DNA of 64,000 nt from Brevundimonas mediterranea (GCF_014196125.1 NZ_JACIDA010000001.1:744001-808000), one strand, 5' to 3'; shown: positions 26,783 to 35,169, counted from the first letter of the stretch. Notes: a model not told the origin generated them from the sequence alone. Translations and numbers: made by a program.

Positions 26783-27873
26783 GGCACGCGCCTCGATCGC
26801 CCGGCGGCACCGGCACCATGGCTCGCGCCCGCGCGCGTCAAAGATAAAGAGTTAGATTCTTTATTAGACTCTAAGTTAGCGGTCGGATTCCGCGTTTCGA
26901 GCCAAAGGCTTAACTGCGGTCCGTGCGCCTGATGTGCCGATAGGGCTGCGCCTGATGTACCGATACCGTTTGCGCCTGATGTGCCGACGGCTTCCACAGC
27001 CTTATCCACAGGCACTGTGAATTGTTCGGCGGGCCGGATGCGCAAGTATTCGCGCCGTCCCTCGCGCCAGATGTCGAGGCGGTAGCCGGGCAGCGGCTGG
27101 CGGGCCGCGATCCGCCGGAGATCCAGTGCGAAGTCGGAAATCCGTGCCAGGCTGCCGGATTTCTCGTGGAGATGGGCGACCTCGAACAGCCAGCCGTGCG
27201 GCTGGCGTCCGGCGTGCTTGCGGGCGACACGGTAGAGCCAGCGTTCGATCCCGCCGGTCAGCCGAAAGTAATCCGGGTCGATGGTCAGAACCAGCGAGCG
27301 ATCGACGACGCCGTTGTAGAACCATTCGGGCAGGACGAACTCCATGCCCTCGACGCGGCCGTCATGGGTGGTCATCTCCTCCCACTCGTTGATCCACGAG
27401 AATTGCCGCCGTCGCCAATGGACACCGTTGCGGATGGTGGTGGCGACGACGGTGGACTGGAGCCGCGCCAGCGACGCCTTCAGCAACTGATACTGGCGAT
27501 TGCCGGTATCGCGGCCGATGCCGCGCAGGAGTTGGTACGGCGTGAAGCGGAAAAAGCGCGAGGTTCGCAGGCCGTGGTTCTCGGCCTCGACGATCTGGCT
27601 GGCCGCCCAGATCAGCACATCGGCATCCCAGATGGTCGCCATGCCGTGCTCGGGCATACCGAGCACCTGCACTTCGATGTCGGCGGCCTTGTAGAGGATG
27701 GGTTTGGTGCGCGGTGTCTTCGACAGCGAGAAGAACGGTCGCTCCATCAGGTCGCGTTGATCGCGCGGGCTGGCATCGCCGGTGACGACGACGAAGGGAT
27801 CGAGCCGCGCCCGTTCGCTGCCGATAAGGCGTTGCGCACGCCGTCCGGCGTCAAGGGATGGACCGCCCGACAT
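26779..27873 (-). CDS. repA: Replication initiator protein A (RepA-like)
   Basis: The 364-residue protein matches the plasmid replication initiator A type. It has the start of a winged-helix domain (ERPFFSLSKTPR, then DADVLIWAASQIVEA), the central FFRFTPYQLLRGIGRDTG and QLLKASLARLQSTVV segments, and a WLYRVARKHAG region. The C-terminal 80 residues are low-complexity and overlap DNA repeats that look like an origin. It begins directly after the HTH gene stop (27874) and ends overlapping parA, so replication and partition are cotranscribed. Its presence suggests the block came from a plasmid or a replicating ICE. Confidence 0.88.
   Translation of the reverse strand: MSGGPSLDAGRRAQRLIGSERARLDPFVVVTGDASPRDQRDLMERPFFSLSKTPRTKPILYKAADIEVQVLGMPEHGMATIWDADVLIWAASQIVEAENHGLRTSRFFRFTPYQLLRGIGRDTGNRQYQLLKASLARLQSTVVATTIRNGVHWRRRQFSWINEWEEMTTHDGRVEGMEFVLPEWFYNGVVDRSLVLTIDPDYFRLTGGIERWLYRVARKHAGRQPHGWLFEVAHLHEKSGSLARISDFALDLRRIAARQPLPGYRLDIWREGRREYLRIRPAEQFTVPVDKAVEAVGTSGANGIGTSGAALSAHQAHGPQLSLWLETRNPTANLESNKESNSLSLTRAGASHGAGAAGRSRRVP
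26844..27010. other. Candidate replication origin inside repA 3' end
   Basis: An AT-rich tract (26844-26880, with the imperfect repeats TTAGATTC and GACTCTAA) adjoins three 17-bp repeats. A perfect DnaA box, TTATCCACA, lies at 27002-27010. The combination of AT-rich tract, iterons and DnaA box is the classic layout of an iteron-type oriV. It lies within the coding sequence of the initiator gene. Confidence 0.6.
26924..26987. repeat. Three iteron-like 17-bp direct repeats
   Basis: TGCGCCTGATGTRCCGA occurs at 26924-26940, 26947-26963 and 26971-26987, with one variable base. Start-to-start spacings are 23 and 24 bp. Because the spacing is not a multiple of three, the copies fall in different codon frames of repA. 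This argues that the DNA, not the peptide, is conserved. Confidence 0.75.
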
Positions 27874-28143
27874 TCAGCGTGCGCCCCGTTCGGCAGGCGT
27901 CAGGGGCCGTGCCGGGAACACTCGGCCGGCATCCTTGTCGGTGGTGGATTTGCGGGCGGCGACCGCCGTCCAGGCTTGCAAATCGTCCAGCGCATAGACG
28001 ACGCGCCCGCCGATCTTGCGATAGGTCGGGCCGGTGCCGTAGGTGCGGTGCTTCTCCAGCGTCCGCAGGGAGATGCCGAGAAAGCGCGCGGCATCGGGCG
28101 TGCGCAGGAATCGGGGCGGCAGCCCCGTCTTCGGGTCGATCAT
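27874..28143 (-). CDS. AlpA/MerR-like helix-turn-helix protein
   Basis: The 89-residue protein contains a small winged helix-turn-helix of the excisionase/AlpA type, with the core LRTPDAARFLGISLRTLEKH followed by GPTYRKIGGRVVYALDDL. Proteins of this kind regulate replication or transfer operons of integrative elements. Its stop is immediately followed by the repA ATG, so it is the first gene of the replication-partition-transfer operon and may autoregulate it. The 247 bp upstream of it contain no gene and presumably hold the operon promoter. Confidence 0.82.
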   Translation of the reverse strand: MIDPKTGLPPRFLRTPDAARFLGISLRTLEKHRTYGTGPTYRKIGGRVVYALDDLQAWTAVAARKSTTDKDAGRVFPARPLTPAERGAR

Positions 28144-28390
28144 GGATATGCCTCCGGGTCGGGTTCGGCGGCGGTCGGCGAGCGACAGCGGCTATGGCGA
28201 ACCGTGGCGGAGGATCGGCGGCTTGCAGCGTGCCGGACTCAGGGGGGTGCGATTCCGGCACCTCGGCGAGGCAGCCTGTCAGCAGCGCCGCCCTTACAAA
28301 TTAGAATTACCGTGCTCGCGCACTTCGTGACGGTGACGGTTGCCTCAGACTCATGTATTCGAGCGAGACGGTGCAGTCGGGGAACTTCGC

Positions 28391-28738
28391 ATGACGCGTG
28401 ACAAGCTATTTTTACTGAAGCCGGGATTTGAAGATCCGTCTTATCCCGGCCAAAAATTCTATTGTTGGCATTGCGCTCTCATGGAAGGCGTATTGGCGTC
28501 GTTTCCTGAATTGAGCGAACGGCTTGATGTCGAACGGATTGCGTGGCCGCGACCGAGGACGACAGTCATTGACGTGGTGGGATTGGAAAATCAGTCTTTA
28601 CCGCTACTGGTCCTGGAGGAAGGAGAAACATCGTCCTACCAAACCGGCGTCTACCGAGGGCGCGCTTTCGTCTCTGAGAAAGACAATATCCTCGCCGCAC
28701 TTACAGAGCGGCACGGTTTCCCGAATCCCCATCCGTGA
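28391..28738 (+). CDS. DUF3088 family protein
   Basis: The 115-residue protein matches the DUF3088 pattern: KLFLLKPGFEDPSYPGQKF at the start, WHCALMEGVLASFPEL, and ERHGFPNPHP at the end. The function of the family is not known to me. The cysteine in FYCWHC and the compact size suggest a thioredoxin-like fold, but this is only inference. The ATG at 28391 is chosen because the family motif begins right after it. The frame is open from 28340. It stands alone on the plus strand amid minus-strand backbone genes. Confidence 0.8.
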   Translation: MTRDKLFLLKPGFEDPSYPGQKFYCWHCALMEGVLASFPELSERLDVERIAWPRPRTTVIDVVGLENQSLPLLVLEEGETSSYQTGVYRGRAFVSEKDNILAALTERHGFPNPHP

Positions 28739-28766
28739 GTTCTGCGCCACGATAAACGCTGGGCAT

Positions 28767-29559
28767 TCAGCGCCGACGCCGTAGACGGACGGGATAGTGG
28801 AGCAGCTCGCGATAACCTCCCTGCATGTAGAACAGGCCGTCCGCAACGAGGCGGCGGACCTTGTTCTTCAAGGGGCTGACCTCCCAATCGTTCTTGGAGC
28901 TGCCTTGGAAGCCGAGCAGTGCTTCGGCGATGACGCGATAGCTGGCCCCGGCCAGGTTCGCGTCCAGGGCGCGCAGAATTAGGATGTGCCGGTCGCGGGT
29001 CTGGGTCGGAAGGTCGTGCCGCCGGTCGCCGGGCGGTCGTCGAGCCAAGGCCAGCCAGAAGCGCAAAGCGGCCTCGGCGCGCAACTCGAACAGGGTGTCG
29101 AGCGGCAGGATGACGACAAAGCCCGTTGGACCTTCGGGTGGAGCGTTCGCGAGCCAGAAGCGGTGCTCCCCGCCAGATCCGCGCCAGAGACCGTGCCAGG
29201 CCCTGTCGATGGCCGCTCGTGCAGCCAGACCGGGAAGCCCCGGCAACACGATGGGCATGGCGAAGTCGCCCGGCGGATCACCCGAGGGGCGAAGTTCGAA
29301 GGCGTCAGGCTGAAGCGCGGGCGTCCAGAATAGCGCAGCGCGATCGGCGGGCTGGTCCGGGTCCGCCGCGAAATCGCAACCCCCAGCGGTTGGCGAACGC
29401 GGTTTGCGCTTCGGTATCGTCGCGGGATTTCCGTTTCAGGCGATGGAAGTCGCGGCGATACTCGTCGTCGCGGCGGAGATATTCCCAAGCGAAGCCGGCG
29501 GCAGGAATGCTCTGGGCATGTCCATAGGCGGCCGGCGAGCGCCAGTCTGAACTCGGCAT
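28767..29559 (-). pseudogene. DUF6499-DUF2285 protein split by a frameshift
   Basis: The first part (29559 to about 29370) encodes the DUF6499-type N-terminus, DWRSPAAYGHAQ, then FAWEYLRRDDEYRRDF and RWGLRF. The natural continuation (AADPDQPADRAALFW, then the DUF2285 region with LRALDANLAGASYRVIAEALLG and VRRLVADGLFYMQGGYRELL) is in the next frame and ends at 28767. One extra C in the gattt-C-gcggcgg stretch near 29370 explains the break. Such two-domain proteins are regulators typical of alphaproteobacterial conjugative elements. The downstream part could still be made from the ATG at 29258. Confidence 0.75.
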
Positions 29560-29820
29560 GGCGTCACCTCTTTTCTTCCAGCATGGGATCAGCGCTGGAA
29601 AGACGAAGTGTCCACAACTTGGGATATGCTTTGAAGTCAGCGTTATCGGATATGTAGATCGCGCAAAGCGATTAATATTGGTGAATCAATACTTAACATT
29701 GTAGAAGTGTTTTGGCGAGCCGGGCGCAGCCCGGCGAGCGGCGGTCGTGGCGACGACACGGCCGCGCCGCCGATCCGGGTCCACGGATCGGCGGAAAATC
29801 GGATAGCCGCAAACAATGAA

Positions 29821-29852
29821 AGCCGTGCAACCGGAAACCCGGCTGCACGGCT
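29821..29852 (-). terminator. Hairpin terminator after the DUF932 gene
   Basis: AGCCGTGCA and TGCACGGCT form perfect 9-bp arms, with an inner CCGG/CCGG pair. On the minus strand a TTTCATT tract follows. It lies just past the DUF932 stop at 29859. The rest of 29560-29858 is AT-richer DNA without a gene. Confidence 0.7.
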
Positions 29853-29858
29853 CCACGA

Positions 29859-30701
29859 TCATCCGCGTTTCAGGCGTTGCATCCCTTCGGCCAGCGTCCA
29901 CAGCGCGCGGTTCAGCCCGACATTCTGGTCGATGCCGTTGATGGCGCGGGTCTGGCTGCGACGGATGCGGCCCACTGAATTGGTGCGGCGACCCTCCAAC
30001 CCGCCGCGTATCATGTTCTCCTGAATGACATTGAACGTGCTCCACAAGCTTTGCCCGACATCCTCGCGGCGGCGCGGGGCGATGATCTGATCGGGGCGGA
30101 CGGGGCTTTCGTCCTCGCCATAGCGGGCGACAAGACTGGCCTCGGCCAATACCCGCTGTTCGTCCGACGACAGGCGGGTTTCCTTCATCGTCTCGGTGGC
30201 GTCGATCAGGCGCGGGAAGTCTTCGGCGACCGTATAGACGCCTTCAATGATCTGATCCTGTATACCGCCCTTATGGGGGACGCGGACTTCCTCGAACCGC
30301 TCACCCGCGATCATGCTGTTGGTGCAGACGAAGCGTAGCATCCCGGCGAACATCTGATAGGCCGACGTGCCATCGTGGGAATTGACGATGATGACTTCCG
30401 CCGCCTCTGGCTTGCCGATGCCGTCATCGCGGCGAAGGCGCAGCATATGCTTGGCGTGGCCGTGGCGGCTGCCGTCGCGCGGCACCGACTGCACGGCAAA
30501 GAACGGAAACCATCCTTCCTTCCGCAGCCCCTCCACGATCTCGATGGTGGGGACGTAGACGTAGCGGTCCGACCGGCTGTAATGCGCCTCGCGGGCGAAG
30601 ACGGACGGGACGTGACGGTACAGGGCTTCGTTGTCGAGGGCTTCGCGCCCGCTGATCTGGTGGCTGTTGCGGCCGAACCGGGTGGCGAGTTGATGATACA
30701 T
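29859..30701 (-). CDS. DUF932 domain protein
   Basis: The 280-residue cytosolic protein has the DUF932 core: YVYVPTIEIVEGLRKEGWFPF, a conserved HAKHMLRLRR segment, IIVNSHDGTSAYQMFAGMLR and FVCTNSMIAG. DUF932 proteins are carried by many plasmids and phages; their role is not established. The start at 30701 has a GGAGACAG ribosome-binding site. It is a single-gene unit with its own terminator. A leader of about 230 bp upstream resembles the one before the ParB-like gene. Confidence 0.87.
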   Translation of the reverse strand: MYHQLATRFGRNSHQISGREALDNEALYRHVPSVFAREAHYSRSDRYVYVPTIEIVEGLRKEGWFPFFAVQSVPRDGSRHGHAKHMLRLRRDDGIGKPEAAEVIIVNSHDGTSAYQMFAGMLRFVCTNSMIAGERFEEVRVPHKGGIQDQIIEGVYTVAEDFPRLIDATETMKETRLSSDEQRVLAEASLVARYGEDESPVRPDQIIAPRRREDVGQSLWSTFNVIQENMIRGGLEGRRTNSVGRIRRSQTRAINGIDQNVGLNRALWTLAEGMQRLKRG

Positions 30702-30718
30702 GATCTGTCTCCGTGGGT

Positions 30719-30951
30719 CTGGGTTGGAGCGCAGCGCTGCGCTGCAACCCTGGCCGTCGCCGAGACCGGGGTAGCAAGGTGCAAGGGCGGCCGGGCCGGA
30801 GGGGGATCACCCGGCCTGCACGGAACGGAGGAACGACGTGGAGGAAGGCCGGGGACACCGGCCCGGACGAGCGTCAGCGATCCCTTGCACCGCGCGGGGG
30901 TGGAACCCCTAGCAAACCTGCCAGGCATGAGCGCCAGCGGGCGCCGGGCAT
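30719..30951 (-). promoter_or_regulatory. Conserved leader, copy A (before DUF932)
   Basis: This GC-rich region of about 230 bp, just upstream of the DUF932 start, shares long blocks with 37244-37520. The longest is 24 identical bases at 30798-30821 (= 37332-37355). It also has matching GAGACCGGGG, GGCGGCCGGG and AGCAAnCC blocks in the same order. Several GC-rich hairpins are possible. A structured 5' leader or a shared regulatory region is likely. Confidence 0.6.
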
Positions 30952-31090
30952 CAGGATCTGATCGGGATGCGCAAAGCCGCAAACCCTGAAATCCGCACAT
31001 CCCGATCGCCGTATTGCCTGACAAGCGGTGGGTTGGTTTGGGGCACGCGCATACCCACATGCAAGACAACGATATAGGGAGGGAAATACT

Positions 31091-31468
31091 TTGGCGGACT
31101 ATCTCGTAACCTATGATTTCAAGGTCGGCGCGTCTTCGCAGTATAAAGAGTTTGTGGAATGCGCTGAGGCAGAAGGTCTCCTTTATGTCTTTCACGGAAC
31201 GAAGCAGCTTCACCGCCTGACGAACACGACGTTGTGGGGCGTGTTCACCAGCACAGAAGAAGCAAAAAAAGCCTTTGATCGAGCCAAAGCTGCGGCCGAG
31301 GGTAAGGTTGGGCGGAAAATCGTTCTGGAGAAGCGCGCAATTACGCTGCTTTCCGCGTGGTCGATCCTCTCCGATACGAAAAAGTCTCCGGAGACCAAGT
31401 GGACGAAGTCCACGAAATTCGAAACCTGTCGCGCCCATCAGAAGAACGATCCTTTCTTCGCCTACTGA
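31091..31468 (+). CDS. Uncharacterised small protein, possible ferredoxin-like fold
   Basis: The 125-residue protein is not recognised. A TTG at 31091 is chosen because AGGGAGGGAAAT stands just before it; the frame is open from 31028 without a ribosome-binding site. The first 85 residues show a strand-helix-strand-strand-helix-strand order (ADYLVTYDFK, YKEFVECAEAEG, LWGVFTSTEEAKKAFDRAK, RKIVLEKRAITLL). This is reminiscent of small ferredoxin-like folds such as Cas2, but no diagnostic motif is present. It is convergent with a DUF736 gene across a strong terminator. Confidence 0.6.
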   Translation: MADYLVTYDFKVGASSQYKEFVECAEAEGLLYVFHGTKQLHRLTNTTLWGVFTSTEEAKKAFDRAKAAAEGKVGRKIVLEKRAITLLSAWSILSDTKKSPETKWTKSTKFETCRAHQKNDPFFAY

Positions 31469-31492
31469 GGCGGTGGCGGCCATGAACATGAC

Positions 31493-31520
31493 GAAGCCCC
31501 GCTCGGGTGAGCGGGGCTTC
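31493..31520. terminator. Bidirectional hairpin terminator
   Basis: GAAGCCCCGCTC and GAGCGGGGCTTC form 12-bp perfect arms around a GGGT loop. It lies between two convergent genes ending at 31468 (plus) and 31535 (minus), so it probably serves both. Confidence 0.75.
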
Positions 31521-31534
31521 GGGAAATGTCCGGC

Positions 31535-31852
31535 TCAGTCGCCGTTGCGGCGGGACCAGATGAGGTTGTGGGCTTCGCCGTCCTCGCCCTCGACCAGGCT
31601 GGCGTAGATCGGTGCGGGGAAGCTCGGGTCGTCCAGCTTGACGGAGAGGTATTCGCGCTGCGTCTCGCGGGCGGTCTTCTTCCAGGCTGCGCCGAATTCG
31701 GTGGCTCCTGCAAAGATGCGGAAGTCGGGACCGCGCTCGCTATCGCCATCGGTGGGGACGAACTTGGCCTTGACGTTGAGGGTCAGGGTCTTGACCGCGC
31801 CGGTGAAGCCCGCGCCGTTTTCGTTCTTGGTGAAGGTGCCGATGGTCGCCAT
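31535..31852 (-). CDS. DUF736 family protein (second copy)
   Basis: The 105-residue DUF736 protein starts [20 protein letters not shown] and has the family middle segment [21 protein letters not shown]. The ATG at 31852 is preceded by AAAAGGAACA. It differs from the DUF736 protein at 24414-24749 and is a separate lineage, not a recent duplication. It ends at a bidirectional terminator and stands alone. Function is unknown. Confidence 0.87.
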   Translation of the reverse strand: MATIGTFTKNENGAGFTGAVKTLTLNVKAKFVPTDGDSERGPDFRIFAGATEFGAAWKKTARETQREYLSVKLDDPSFPAPIYASLVEGEDGEAHNLIWSRRNGD

Positions 31853-32650
31853 TGTCGTGTTCCTTTTCGCATCCGGCCGCGCCTGTCGCGACCTCGATGG
31901 TGGTCGTGCGACCGGGGACGATCGGCCCCGCACCCGTAGGGCTGAAACGCAGTGGAAGGCGGCCGACGACGGCTTTTTTTTCTCGCGATGCAAAGCCGCA
32001 GGCGGCGGAAAAAAGCGGGCATTGGGCGTTGCGGGAAGACGAGCGAGGCGCAGCCGGTCTTCGGTCAGACCCAATCCATTCGAGGACGCCGTGGGTGTGG
32101 CTGACATAGAAAGCCGAGGAACACGGTACTGGTGGCGGTCGGCCTCCGCATCAACATGAAAACGGTGGCGAACCTCCGGCCGCGCCGCAGCCCCCTGATG
32201 TTCGACAGCGAGGCTCTTCACTGTCGACAGAGCGGTACGCGTTTCCCGATCCACACCGTGTTAACAGCGCCGTCGTCGGCAGGCCGAAGACGATAGCCGC
32301 GCGACGCTACACGACCTTTCTCGTCATCTGGTGATCCGAACCCAACGAGCGCAACTGGCTCCTATTTCGAACCCGAGAGCAAAGAGACCGTCATTAAGGT
32401 CGTGCTGCAGCGGCTGTGAATAGATGCTTCCGCGCACCGCTTCTCCAAGCGGGGCTTCATCCACGGAAAGGCCGCCACCGCCATTCTTCGCGTTAGCGAT
32501 TGAAGCCGAATGGCGGAAACGCGCCTGTGGCGTGGTTCCGGCGCAGCCGAAAGCGCGGCCCGCAGGGCAACGCCACTCCTTCGCTCGCTATACTTGCAAA
32601 GTCACCCTGAACAACACAGAGTGTAGGAAATAGGGGGAAGGATTAGATCA
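31853..32650. other. 800 bp without a recognisable gene
   Basis: No frame in this stretch has a plausible start, ribosome-binding site and protein-like composition together. The long minus-strand frame around 31850-32250 is Arg/Pro-rich and looks like non-coding sequence. The part nearest 32600-32650 probably contains the promoter of the dual-OB gene, which has a GGGGGAAGGA ribosome-binding site. Confidence 0.5.
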
Positions 32651-33361
32651 ATGCCGACTTACGAACTAATAATAACGGATGTCACGCGATACGGTGATCT
32701 GTTCTGCGTCGCAGGGTGGGACTTGAACAATGGCGGCATGATCCGCCCGGAGCCGCCGACCGCGAACGCCGTGGCGGAAGCATCGCGATTCTGGACGGAT
32801 CAGCACGCCGGGCCGGGCAAGTTCTTCGCTGTCGGCAATCGCGTTCGATTCGATGCAGCGACACCACCAGCGAATTTCCCGTTCCCCCATGCGACCGAGG
32901 ATCGCGTAGTAATTGCCGGCAACAACAGCGCGGTCCTTGGTCAGATGACTGCCGCGCAGATCGCACACGCCGTCGCGGCTGGTGTATCAGCGTCGATCGA
33001 CCAGGCCTTTGGCGGCCATTTGCATCGAGCCTATTCGGGCAAAGCCCATGTGGTCGCCGGTATGCAGACCGGCTCACTCGACGCCATCTTGATCCAGCCA
33101 GGGTCGATATCCTTCTACGAGGACAATCCATCCCCTGGAAAACGGCGGCTCCGCGCGCTCATCGACCAGGCTGGCGTCGAATATGACTTCTCCGTGCCCG
33201 CCGATGCCGCGAAAAGCCGATTCCTCGCGGGAGGGGTAGCTGCATTGGAGGCCGATGCCGCCGCAAGCCAGAGCATTCATGTTCGCCTTGGCTTGTGTCG
33301 TCCGTTCGCGGCGATGCCGAATAGTTGCTATGCCCAAGTCAACGGTATGTATTTCCTGTGA
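32651..33361 (+). CDS. Putative dual-OB domain protein
   Basis: The 236-residue cytosolic protein has an N-terminal region, TYELIITDVTRYGDLFCVAG followed by GGMIRPEPP. It resembles proteins annotated as dual OB domain-containing, which are thought to bind nucleic acids. Two similar beta-rich halves are suggested, the second around RAYSGKAHVVAGMQTGSLD to FYEDNPSPGKRRLRALI. The call rests on pattern memory, so it is moderate. It is followed at 155 bp by two DUF488 genes in the same direction, suggesting a three-gene module. Confidence 0.6.
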   Translation: MPTYELIITDVTRYGDLFCVAGWDLNNGGMIRPEPPTANAVAEASRFWTDQHAGPGKFFAVGNRVRFDAATPPANFPFPHATEDRVVIAGNNSAVLGQMTAAQIAHAVAAGVSASIDQAFGGHLHRAYSGKAHVVAGMQTGSLDAILIQPGSISFYEDNPSPGKRRLRALIDQAGVEYDFSVPADAAKSRFLAGGVAALEADAAASQSIHVRLGLCRPFAAMPNSCYAQVNGMYFL

Positions 33362-33515
33362 CCATCGCATACTACAACGAGCAATTCGCATGGTCGGAAA
33401 AGTCTATATTGCGCGCGAAGATAGCTGGTCGCGCAGGTGCATCATTGATATGATCGCGACGCGCTGAAAATGGAGATCGTGTCGGACGAACGGTCGTAGC
33501 ATGAAGGAGGCTGGA

Positions 33516-34139
33516 TTGGCGGATGCGGCTGTAGAGGTTCTGACGATCGGGCATTCGACACTGCCCTATGAGCGTTTCCTCGCGCTGCTGCGTCAGGCGT
33601 CGGTCACGGCGGTCGCTGATGTCAGGACTGCACCGTTTTCGCGGCACTTTCCGCACTTCAATAGGGATACCCTGCGCGACGAGCTGCGCCAGGACGACGT
33701 TGCCTATGTCTTTCTCGGTGAAGAACTGGGTGGGCGTCCGAAAGGCAAACGATTCTTTTGCGACGGCGTGGCCGATTACGAGAAAATGGCTGAGACGCCC
33801 GACTTCGCGCGAGGACTGGAGCGTGTCATCGACGGGGCGAAGAAGTATCGCATCGCCATGATGTGTTCGGAGCATGATCCGCTCGATTGCCATCGCTGCC
33901 TTCTGGTGGGCCGGGCGTTGCAAGAGCGCGGGGTGGCTGTCCGCCATATTCTGAGCGGAGGTCAGATCGTCGATCATCGGCAGATTGAGGACAGGCTGAT
34001 GGACATGGCGGGCAAGAGCGATATCGATCTCTTTGAACCGCCCGCGAAGCGACTTGCCGCAGCTTATCGGGATAGAGCAATGAAAGTCGCGTTTTCCGAG
34101 CGAGAAACCAGCGCGCGAAAACCGGCGGCGGCGGAGTAG
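33516..34139 (+). CDS. DUF488 family protein (first)
   Basis: The 207-residue protein has DUF488 hallmarks. The N-terminal IGHSTLPYERFLALLR segment is followed by VADVRTAPFSRHFPHFN and the cysteine/histidine motif CSEHDPLDCHRCLLVGRAL. The invariant-looking CxEHxPxDCHR motif suggests a metal-binding or catalytic site; no activity is established. A TTG at 33516 is preferred because AAGGAGG stands five bases upstream. An ATG at 33501 in the same frame lacks one. The next DUF488 gene begins 5 bp after its stop. Confidence 0.82.
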   Translation: MADAAVEVLTIGHSTLPYERFLALLRQASVTAVADVRTAPFSRHFPHFNRDTLRDELRQDDVAYVFLGEELGGRPKGKRFFCDGVADYEKMAETPDFARGLERVIDGAKKYRIAMMCSEHDPLDCHRCLLVGRALQERGVAVRHILSGGQIVDHRQIEDRLMDMAGKSDIDLFEPPAKRLAAAYRDRAMKVAFSERETSARKPAAAE

Positions 34140-34144
34140 ATGAT

Positions 34145-34591
34145 TTGAGCGGTGTGGATTTAACGACGATCGGCTTCACCAAGACCACGGCCGCCAAATT
34201 TTTCGACCGGCTGAAGAGCGCGAGCGTGAAAAAGGTGATCGACGTCCGGCTTCACAACACGTCGCAGCTCGCGGGTTTCGCGAAAGCCGATGACCTCGCT
34301 TATTTTGTGAAGACGATCTGCGGCGCGCAATATACGCATCAGCCGCTTCTCGCCCCGACAGATGACATTCTCAAAGCCTTCAAGCGCGACAAAGGCGACT
34401 GGGGTATCTACGAGAATTCGTTCATGCGGCTGATGACGCAACGCAAGATCGAGGACAGGTTCAAACCTGAAATGTTCGAAGGCGGATGTCTGCTGTGTTC
34501 CGAGGATAAGCCCCATCATTGCCATCGGCGGCTCGTCTGCGAATATCTTAACAGCAAATGGGACGGCACTTTGAAGGTCAGGCACCTCTGA
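34145..34591 (+). CDS. DUF488 family protein (second, short)
   Basis: The 148-residue DUF488 protein starts with TTG at 34145 and has the family elements TTIGFTKTTAAKFFDRLK, KVIDVRLHNTSQLAGFAK and CSEDKPHHCHRRLVCEYL. It shares with its neighbour the CSExxPxxCHR motif but is otherwise different, so the pair is not a recent duplication. The close spacing implies cotranscription and perhaps a heteromeric complex. Function is unknown. Confidence 0.82.
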   Translation: MSGVDLTTIGFTKTTAAKFFDRLKSASVKKVIDVRLHNTSQLAGFAKADDLAYFVKTICGAQYTHQPLLAPTDDILKAFKRDKGDWGIYENSFMRLMTQRKIEDRFKPEMFEGGCLLCSEDKPHHCHRRLVCEYLNSKWDGTLKVRHL

Positions 34592-34611
34592 TCCGGCCTG
34601 ACCATCTACGG

Positions 34612-35025
34612 TCACGATTGATACGGTATCTTACGGACCAACCGCACCAGCGCCAACACGCCGACGACCGCGCCCCCGATAGCGCAGAATATCTGCCGCC
34701 AGACCTCGGACGGCACGGCGTCGCCCGTGACGCCGTGGACAAGGGCATAGCCCGCCATGGCGGCGGGCGCGGCGAAGACCAGCGCCACGATCAGGCGCAG
34801 CACCGGCGAGCGCAGCGAGGCGAAGGCGAACACCAGCAGGCCATAGGCTGCGGCCCCGGCGACGAGGCCGACGAGGCCCGCGCCGATCAGGCCGGAGCCG
34901 GTGGCGTAGGCCAGGCGCGCCGCTTCCCCGCCAAGCATGAAGGGCAGCGCATAGACGGCGAGCGTATAGGCCAGGACGCATAGTCCCGCGATCAAGGCCA
35001 CGCTAATCAGCATCACGGCGATCAT
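34612..35025 (-). CDS. Small integral membrane protein
   Basis: The 137-residue protein has about four hydrophobic segments (residues near 3-23, 36-58, 66-84 and 108-130) with short Gly/Ala-rich loops. No enzymatic motif is seen and I do not recognise the family. The ATG at 35025 has a GGAGAG ribosome-binding site and is preferred over 35046. It lies downstream of the ParB-like gene in the same direction but beyond a strong hairpin, so it may be expressed separately. Confidence 0.6.
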   Translation of the reverse strand: MIAVMLISVALIAGLCVLAYTLAVYALPFMLGGEAARLAYATGSGLIGAGLVGLVAGAAAYGLLVFAFASLRSPVLRLIVALVFAAPAAMAGYALVHGVTGDAVPSEVWRQIFCAIGGAVVGVLALVRLVRKIPYQS

Positions 35026-35079
35026 GATGGCTCTCCATTGCGGCAATGACGGTCGAAGTCATCGAACAGTCGAGGTCAG

Positions 35080-35109
35080 CCGGTCGCGCGGTGAACACCG
35101 CGCGACCGG
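35080..35109 (-). terminator. Long hairpin downstream of the ParB-like gene
   Basis: CCGGTCGCGCGGTG and CACCGCGCGACCGG are perfect 14-bp arms separated by only AA. It lies 60 bp beyond the ParB-like stop at 35170. No clear U-tract follows, so it may be an attenuating or protein-binding hairpin instead. Confidence 0.5.
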
Positions 35110-35169
35110 AATTTCGGGGTGTCGGGCGGGTGAAAGGCCGGGACCGCTGATGCGATCCCGGCCCGGTCC

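Noticed and set aside
26924..26987. Short regularly spaced repeats as a CRISPR array
   Set aside because: Only three 17-bp units with 6-7 bp between them, lying in a coding region and next to a DnaA box; no cas genes. They fit iterons.
31091..31468. Small protein as a genuine Cas2
   Set aside because: No cas1 or array nearby and no diagnostic motif; only a general fold pattern.
34612..35025. Small membrane protein as part of a T4SS (TrbC/VirB3-like)
   Set aside because: Four helices and no pilin or VirB3 features; no neighbouring trb genes.
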